Of a stretch of DNA of 64,000 nt, positions 56,902 through 64,000 are shown one piece after another (position 1 is the stretch's first letter; every line of letters starts with the position of its first letter). The stretch is from Dryomyza anilis (taxonomy: Eukaryota > Arthropoda > Insecta > Diptera > Dryomyzidae). The stretch spans positions 83,508,583 through 83,572,582 of the forward strand of contig OX638130.1 in assembly GCA_951804985.1 (NCBI GenBank), in the 5' to 3' direction. The notes beneath the pieces are model-generated. The model saw only the letters and a list, made by a program, of their open reading frames with translations, was not told where the DNA came from and did no database searches. The position numbers were made by a program, and so were the translations under genes.

Positions 56902-59900
56902 CTAAATTATTTACTGCAAAATTCATTAAATTCGGTTTACAGGACTTAAAGAAATCGGCTTATGATTCAAGATTTTCTTAAATCCTTCATATCTTCTAAA
57001 CGGAGCGTCGTAGAGGGTTCAAAGTAGTAGCATTTTGTAGTGATTTTAAAGTAGATTATTTACTGCAAAATTCATTAAATTCGGTTTACAGGTCTTAGAG
57101 AAATCGGCGTATGATTCAAGATTTTCTTAAATCGTTCATATCTTCTAAACGGAGCGTCGTAGAGGCATCAAAGTCTGCGCAATTTTTGAGAATTTTAAAA
57201 TCGATTTTTGAAAATTAAATTTCTTAAATCGTTCATATCTTCTAAACGGGGCGTCGTAGAGGGGTCAAAGTAGGCGCAATTTTTGAGAATTTTAAAATCG
57301 ATTTTTGAAAATTAAATTTCTTAAATTGTTCATAAAATTCAAAATTCATTAAATTCGGTTTACAGGTCTTAGATAAATCGGCCTATGATTCAAGATTTTT
57401 AAATCGTTCATATCTTCTAAACGGAGCGTCATAGAGGGGTCAAAGTAGGCGCATTTTATAGTGATTTTAAAGTAGATTATTTACTGCAAAATTCATTAAA
57501 TTCGGTTTACAGGTCTTAGAGAAATCGGCTTATGATTCAAGATTTTCTTAAATCCTTCATATCTTCTAAACGGAGCGTGGTAGAGGGCTCAAAGTAGGCG
57601 CAATTTTTGAGAATTTTAAAATCGATTTTTGAAAATTAAATTTCTTAAATCGTTCATATCTTCTAAACGGAGCGTCGTAGAGGGGTCAAAGTAGGCGCAT
57701 TTTGTAGTGATTTTAAAGTAGATTATTTACTGCAAAATTCATTAAATTCGGTTTACAGGTCTTAGAGAAATCGGCGTATGATTCAAGATTTTCTTAAATC
57801 GTTCATATCTTCTAAACGGAGCGTCGTAGAGGCATCAAAGTCTGCGCAATTTTTGAGAATTTTAAAATCGATTTTTGAAAATTAAATTTCTTAAATCGTT
57901 CATAAAATTCAAAATTCATTAAATTCGGTTTACAGGTCTTAGAGAAATCGGCCTATTATTCAAGATTTTCTTAAATCGTTCATATCTTCTAAACTAAGCG
58001 TCATAGAGGGGTCAAAGTAGGCGCATTTTATAGTGATTTTAAAGTAGATTATTTACTGCAAAATTCATTAAATTCGGTTTACAGGTCTTAGAGAAATCGG
58101 CTTATGATTCAAGATTTTCTTAAATCCTTCATATCTTCTAAACGGAGCGTCGTAGAGGGGTCAAAGTAGGCGCAATTTTTGAGAATTTTAAAATCGATTT
58201 TTGAAAATTAAATTTCTTAAATCGTTCATAAAATTCAAAATTCATTAAATTCGGTTTACAGGTCTTAGAGAAATCGGCGTATGATTCAAGATTTTCTTAA
58301 ATCGTTCATATCTTCTAAACGGAGCGTCGTAGAGGCATCAAAGTCTGCGCAATTTTTGAGAATTTTATAATCGATTTTTGAAAATTAAATTTCTTAAATC
58401 GTTCATAAAATTCAAAATTCATTAAATTCGGTTTACAGGTCTTAGAGAAATCGGCCTATGATTCAAGATTTTCTTAAATCGTTCATATCTTCTAAACGGA
58501 GCGTCATAGAGGGGTCAAAGTAGGCGCATTTTGTAGTGATTTTAAAGTAGATTATTTATTGCAAAATTCATTAAATTCGGTTTACAGGTCTTAGAGAAAT
58601 CGGCTATGATTCAAGATCTTCTTAAATCGTTCATATCTTCTAAACGGGGCGTCGTAGAGGCATCAAAGTCTGCGCAATTTTTGAGAATTTTAAAATTGAT
58701 TTTTGGAAATTAAATTTCTTAAATCGTTCATAAAATTCAAAATTCATTAAATTCGGTTTACAGGTCTTAGAGAAATCGGCTTATGATTCAAGATTTTCTT
58801 AAATCCTTCATATCTTCTAAACGGAGCTTGGTAGAGGGCTCAAAGTAGGCGCAATTTTTGAGAATTTTAAAATCGATTTTTGAAAATTAAATTTCTTAAA
58901 TCGTTCATAGAGGCATCAAAATTCAAAATTCATTAAATTCGGTTTACAGGTCTTAGAGAAATCGGCGTATGATTCAAGATTTTCTTAAATCGTTCATATC
59001 TTCTAAACGGAGCGTCATAGAGGGGTCAAAGTAGGCGCATTTTATAGTGATTTTAAAGTAGATTATTTACTGCAAAATTCATTAAATTCGGTTTACAGGT
59101 CTTAGATAAATCGGCCTATGATTCAAGATTTTTAAATCGTTCATATCTTCTAAACGGAGCGTCATAGCGGGGTCAAAGTAGGCGCATTTTATAGTGATTT
59201 TAAAGTAGATTATTTACTGCAAAATTCATTAAATTCGGTTAACAGGTCTTAGAGAAATCGGCTTATGATTCAAGATTTTCTTAAATCCTTCATATCTTCT
59301 AAACGGAGCGTGGTAGAGGGCTCAAAGTAGGCGCAATTTTTGAGAATATTAAAATCGATTTTTGAAAATTAAATTTCTTAAATCGTTCATATCTTCTAAA
59401 CGGAGCGTCGTAGAGGGGTCAAAGTAGGCGCAATTTTTGAGAATTTTAAAATCGATTTTTGAAAATTAAATTTCTTAAATCGTTCATAAAATTCAAAATT
59501 CATTAAATTCGGTTTACAGGTCTTAGAGAAATCGGCGTATGATTCAAGATTTTCTTAAATCGTTCATATCTTCTAAACGGAGCGTCATAGAGGGGTCAAA
59601 GTAGGCGCATTTTATAGTGATTTTAAAGTAGATTATTTACTGCAAAATTCATTAAATTCGGTTTACAGGCCTTAGAGAAATCGGCTTATGATTCAAGATT
59701 TTCTTAAATCGTTCATATCTTCTAAACGGGGCGTCGTAGAGGGGTCAAAGTAGGCGCAATTTTTGAGAATTTTAAAATCGATTTTTGAAAATTAAATTTC
59801 TTAAATCGTTCATAAAATTCAAAATTCATTAAATTCGGTTTACAGGTCTTAGAGAAATCGGCGTATGATTCAAGATTTTCTTAAATCGTTCATATCTTCT

Positions 59901-62900
59901 AAACGGAGCGTCGTAGAGGGGTCAAAGTAGGCGCAATTTTTGAGAATTTTAAAATCGATTTTTGAAAATTAAATTTCTTAAATCGTTCATAAAATTCAAA
60001 ATTCATTAAATTCGGTTTACAGGTCTTAGAGAAATCGGCGTATGATTCAAGATTTTCTTAAATCGTTCATATCTTCTAAACGGAGCGTCGTAGAGGGGTC
60101 AAAGTAGGGGTCAAAGTTCGGTTTACAGGTCTTAGAGAAATCGGCTTATGATTCAAGATTTTCTTAAATCCTTCATATCTTCTAAACGGAGCGTGGTAGA
60201 GGGCTCAAAGTAGGCGCAATTTTTGAGAATTTTAAAATCGATTTTTGAAAATTAAATTTCTTAAATCGTTCATATCTTCTAAACGGGGCGTCGTAGAGGG
60301 GTCAAAGTAGGCGCAATTTTTGAGAATTTTAAAATCGATTTTTGAAAATTAAATTTCTAAAATCGTTCATAAAATTCAAAATTCATTAAATTCGGTTTAC
60401 AGGTCTTAGAGAAATCGGCTTATGATTCAAGATTTTCTTAAATCCTTCATATCTTCTAAACGGAGTGTGGTAGAGGGCTCAAAGTAGGCGCAATTTTTGA
60501 GAATTTTAAAATCGATTTTTGAAAATTAAATTTCTTAAATTCGGTTTACAGGTCTTAGAGAAATCGGCTTATGATTCAAGATTTTCTTAAATCCTTCATA
60601 TCTTCTATAAGCGGAGCGTAGTAGAGGGCTCAAAGTAGGCGCAATTTTTAAGAATTTTAAAATCGATTTTTGAAAATTAAATTTCTTAAATCGTTCATAT
60701 CTTCTAAACGGAGCGTCGTAGAGGGGTCAAAGTAGGCGCAATTTTTGAGAATTTTAAAATCGATTTTTGAAAATTAAATTTCTTAAATCGTTCATAAAAT
60801 TCAAAATTCATTAAATTCGGTCTACAGGTCTTAGAGAAATCGGCTTATGATTCAAGATTTTCTTAAATCCTTCATATCTTCTAAACGGAGTGTGGTAGAG
60901 GGCTCAAAGTAGGCGCAATTTTTGAGAATTTTAAAATCGATTTTTGAAAATTAAATTTCTTAAATCGTTCATATCTTCTAAACGGGGCGTCGTAGAGGCA
61001 TCAAAGTCTGCGCAATTTTTGAGAATTTTAAAATCGATTTTTGAAAATTAAATTTCTTAAATCGTTCATAAAATTCAAAATTCATTAAATTCGGTTTACA
61101 GGTCTTAGAGAAATCGGATTATGATTAAAGATTTTCTTAAATCGTTCATATCTTCTAAACGGAGCGTTATAGAGGGGTCAAAGTAGACGCATTTTATAGT
61201 GATTTTAAAGTAGATTATTTACTGCAAAATTCATTAAATTCGGTCTACAGGTCTTAGAGAAATCGGCTTATGATTCAAGATTTTCTTAAATCCTTCATAT
61301 CTTCTAAACGGAGCGTGGTAGAGGGCTCAAAGTAGGCGCAATTTTTGAGAATTTTAAAATCGATTTTTGAAAATTAAATTTCTTAAATCGTTCATATCTT
61401 CTAAACGGAGCGTCGTAGAGGGGTCAAAGTAGGCGCATTTTGTAGTGATTTTAAAGTAGATTATTTACTGCAAAATTCATTAAATTCGGTTTACAGGTCT
61501 TAGAGAAATCGGCTTATGATTCAAGATTTTCTTAAATCGTTCATATCTTCTAAACGGAGCGTCATAGAGGGGTCAAAGTAGGCGCATTTTATAGTGATTT
61601 TAAAGTAGATTATTTACTGCAAAATTCATTAAATTCGGTTTACAGGTCTTAGAGAAATCGGCTTATGATTCAAGATTTTCTTAAATCCTTCATATCTTCT
61701 AAACGGAGCGTCGTAGAGGGGTCAAAGTAGGCGCAATTTTTGAGAATTTTAAAATCGATTTTTGAAAATTAAATTTCTTAAATCGTTCATAAAATTCAAA
61801 ATTCATTAAATTCGGTTTACAGGTCTTAGAGAAATCGGCTTATGATTCAAGATTTTCTTAAATCCTTCATATCTTCTAAACGGAGCGTCGTAGAGGGGTC
61901 AAAGTAGGCGCAATTTTTGAGAATTTTAAAATCGATTTTTGAAAATTAAATTTCTTAAATCGTTCATAAAATTCAAAATTCATTAAATTCGGTTTACAGG
62001 TCTTAGAGAAATCGGCTTATGATTAAAGATTTTCTTAAATCGTTCATATCTTCTAAACGGAGCGTCATAGAGGGGTCAAAGTAGGCGCATTTTATAGTGA
62101 TTTTAAAGTAGATTATTTACTGCAAAATTCATTAAATTCGGTTTACAGGTCTTAGAGAAATCGGCTTATGATTCAAGATTTTCTTAAATCCTTCATATCT
62201 TCTAAACGGAGCGTCGTAGAGGGGTCAAAGTAGGCGCAATTTTTGAGAATTTTAAAATCGATTTTTGAAAATTAAATTTCTTAAATCGTTCATAAAATTC
62301 AAAATTCATTAAATTCGGTTTACAGGTCTTAGAGAAATCGGCTTATGATTCAAGATTTTCTTAAATCCTTCATATCTTCTAAACGGAGCGTCGTAGAGGG
62401 GTCAAAGTAGGCGCAATTTTTGAGAATTTTAAAATCGATTTTTGAAAATTAAATTTCTTAAATCGTTCATAAAATTCAAAATTCATTAAATTCGGTTTAC
62501 AGGTCTTAGAGAAATCGGCTTATGATTAAAGATTTTCTTAAATCGTTCATATCTTCTAAACGGAGCGTCATAGAGGGGTCAAAGTAGGCGCATTTTATAG
62601 TGATTTTAAAGTAGATTATTTACTGCAAAATTCATTAAATTCGGTTTACAGGTCTTAGAGAAATCGGCTTATGATTCAAGATTTTCTTAAATCCTTCATA
62701 TCTTCTAAACGGAGCGTCGTAGAGGGGTCAAAGTAGGCGCAATTTTTGAGAATTTTAAAATCGATTTTTGAAAATTAAATTTCTTAAATCGTTCATAAAA
62801 TTCAAAATTCATTAAATTCGGTTTACAGGTCTTAGAGAAATCGGCCTATGATTCAAGATTTTCTTAAATCGTTCATATCTTCTAAACGGAGCGTCATAGA

Positions 62901-63001
62901 GGGGTCAAAGTAGGCGCATTTTATAGTGATTTTAAAGTAGATTATTTACTGCAAAATTCATTAAATTCGGTTTACAGGTCTTAGAGAAATCGGCTTATGA
63001 T
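56902..63001 (+). repeat. 6.1-kb satellite array, 177/149-bp monomers, 503-bp higher-order unit
   Basis: About 34 monomers counted by their CGGTTTACAGGTCTTAGAG block. Each has a common core of about 110 bp (through AAACGGAGCGTCGTAGAGG and TCAAAGTAGGCGCA) and one of two tails: a short one (TTTTATAGTGATTTTAAAG..., 149-bp monomer) or a long one (ATTTTTGAGAATTTTAAAAT..., 177-bp monomer). Starts at 61624, 61801, 61978, 62127, 62304, 62481, 62630, 62807 and 62956 give spacings 177, 177, 149, 177, 177, 149, 177, 149. Half-units lacking the first part of the core also occur (for example near 57235). No coding frame. Confidence 0.97.
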
Positions 63002-63224
63002 CAGGGTTCGTAGAATATTTGAAATACATTCATTCTCCAAAGAATATTCTCTCAGGGAATTTTTCATTTCATTAATTCGCGAATTTTTGAATATTTTTAA
63101 AATTCTTTGAATTTCATTCTCTCGCGAAGTTTTGAAATGATAAATTCATGTATATAAATGTTCTTGATTAAAAAAGAATATTCCGATTAATTCTTTTATA
63201 TTCCTATTTCATTGGGATTTAGCA
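63002..63224. other. Junction between satellite and minisatellite
   Basis: The satellite breaks off inside a monomer (CGGCTTATGATC). The joining DNA has repeated GAATATT, GAATTTTT and TCGCGAA words but no unit structure. Confidence 0.5.
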
Positions 63225-64000
63225 GAAACCACTTGCGTTATGGACATTTTTTTGGACAAATTGTTTCCATTGGGATTTAGTCAGAACCTACTTGAGTCAT
63301 TGGAATTTTTTTTGGGTGAATCTGTTCCATTGGGATTTTGCCAGAATCCAACTGCGTCATTGGTACTTTTTTGGGTGAATCTGTTCCAATGGGATTTGGC
63401 CAGAACCCAACTTCGTAATTGGACTTTTTTTTGTACAAATTGGTTCCATTGGGATTTGGCCAGAACCCACTTGCGTCATTGAACTTTTTTTTTGACAAAT
63501 TGGTTCCAATGGGATTTTGCCAGAACCCACTTGCGTCATTGGACTTTTTTTTGGGTGAATCTGTTCCAATGGGATTTGGCCAGAACCCAACTGCGTCATT
63601 GAACTTTTTTTTTGACAAATTGGTTCCAATGGGATTTGGCCAGAACCCACTTGCGTCATTGGACTTTTTTTTGGGTGAATCTGTTCCATTGGGATTTGGC
63701 CAGAACCCACTTGCGTCATTGGACTTTTTTTTGGACAAATTGATTCCATTGGGATTTGGCCAGAACCCACTTGCGTCATTGGACTTTTTTTTGGGTGAAT
63801 CTGATCCAATGGGATTTGGCCAGAACCCAACTGCGTCATTGAACTTTTTTTTGACAAATTGGTTCCAATGGGATTAGAACCCAACTGCGTCATTGGACTT
63901 TTTTTAGGTGAATCTGTTCCAATGGGATTTGGCCAGAACCCAACTGCGTCATTGAACTTTTTTTTTGACAAATTGGTTCCAATGGGATTTGGCCAGAACC
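63225..64000 (+). repeat. 60-bp minisatellite with 120-bp dimer pattern, continuing past the window
   Basis: Thirteen or so units of 60 bp built on ATGGGATTTGGCCAGAACCC and TGCGTCATTG. From about 63481 onward two variants alternate: one with GACAAATTGGTTCC and one with GGGTGAATCTGTTCC. One 45-bp unit near 63877 lacks TTGGCCAG. Because 60 is a multiple of three, long frames are open on both strands (for example 63738-63277 and 63419-63877), which argues that they are not genes. Confidence 0.95.

Noticed and set aside
56902..63001. CRISPR array
   Set aside because: Units are contiguous 149/177-bp monomers without short repeats separated by unique spacers, and the DNA is eukaryotic.
63240..63971. 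Frames of 80-204 codons on both strands with 20-residue repeats
   Set aside because: The 60-bp tandem unit keeps several frames open on both strands at once; no start context, splice signal or domain.

Overview
The window is a repeat-dominated, AT-rich stretch of insect nuclear DNA, most likely from a higher fly (Diptera). The evidence is a fly-type frizzled-4 gene, introns of 56 and 63 bp, dipteran (GTCY)n 'mini-me'-like repeats, a DD41D mariner remnant of the kind described as rosa in Ceratitis, and non-autonomous Helitrons, hAT and Tc1/mariner MITEs nested several deep. Family or species cannot be fixed from the sequence alone. No bacterial-type features, CRISPR arrays, rRNA or complete tRNA genes were seen.

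Only two host protein-coding genes can be supported. (1) fz4, a Wnt-receptor-type Frizzled, on the + strand at 33990-40261. It has three coding exons (33990-34951, 39232-39485, 39549-40261) joining without frame loss into 642 codons: signal peptide, ten-cysteine Frizzled domain, seven-pass region and a tail ending in a class-I PDZ ligand. (2) A FAM177-family gene on the - strand at 44844-44318, with two coding exons and 156 codons. The two genes converge, with a Helitron between them. A decayed ORF with a Ulp1-protease-like end (49829-50578) and two transposase remnants (Tc1-like 7736-8449; DD41D mariner 55406-56221) are the only other coding traces.

Layout. 1-1007: end of a Helitron with internal minisatellites. 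1587-3043: mini-me-like repeat split by a hAT-type MITE. 3.8-7.3 kb: foldback and small TIR elements. 7.7-12.3 kb: a four-level nested stack (Tc1, then hAT MITE, then a 2.6-kb TIR element, then a TA-type element and mini-me). 12.8-13.9 kb: GC-richer unique island. 14.3-17.8 kb: nested repeats, including a GC-rich hairpin and a complete hAT element with 8-bp target duplications. 20-22.9 kb: GTTTAAAC-rich repeat, LTR-like segment with TATA+Inr+DPE, and a TIR element. 23.4-24.7 kb: second unique island. 25-26.4 kb: repeats. 27.2-31.9 kb: two large foldback elements, each with a MITE inserted in one arm. 33.3-40.9 kb: fz4. 42.9-43.8 kb: Helitron. 44.3-44.8 kb: FAM177 gene. 45.8-48.8 kb: foldback and TIR elements. 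53.2-54.5 kb: complete Helitron. 55.4-56.2 kb: DD41D mariner. 56.9-63.0 kb: 6.1-kb satellite with 177/149-bp monomers and a 503-bp higher-order unit. 63.2-64.0 kb: 60-bp minisatellite running off the window.

The genes do not form an operon-like unit; fz4 acts in Wnt signalling at the membrane and the FAM177 protein's role is poorly known. The main biological content beyond fz4 is the layered record of transposition, in which filled and empty sites give relative ages.
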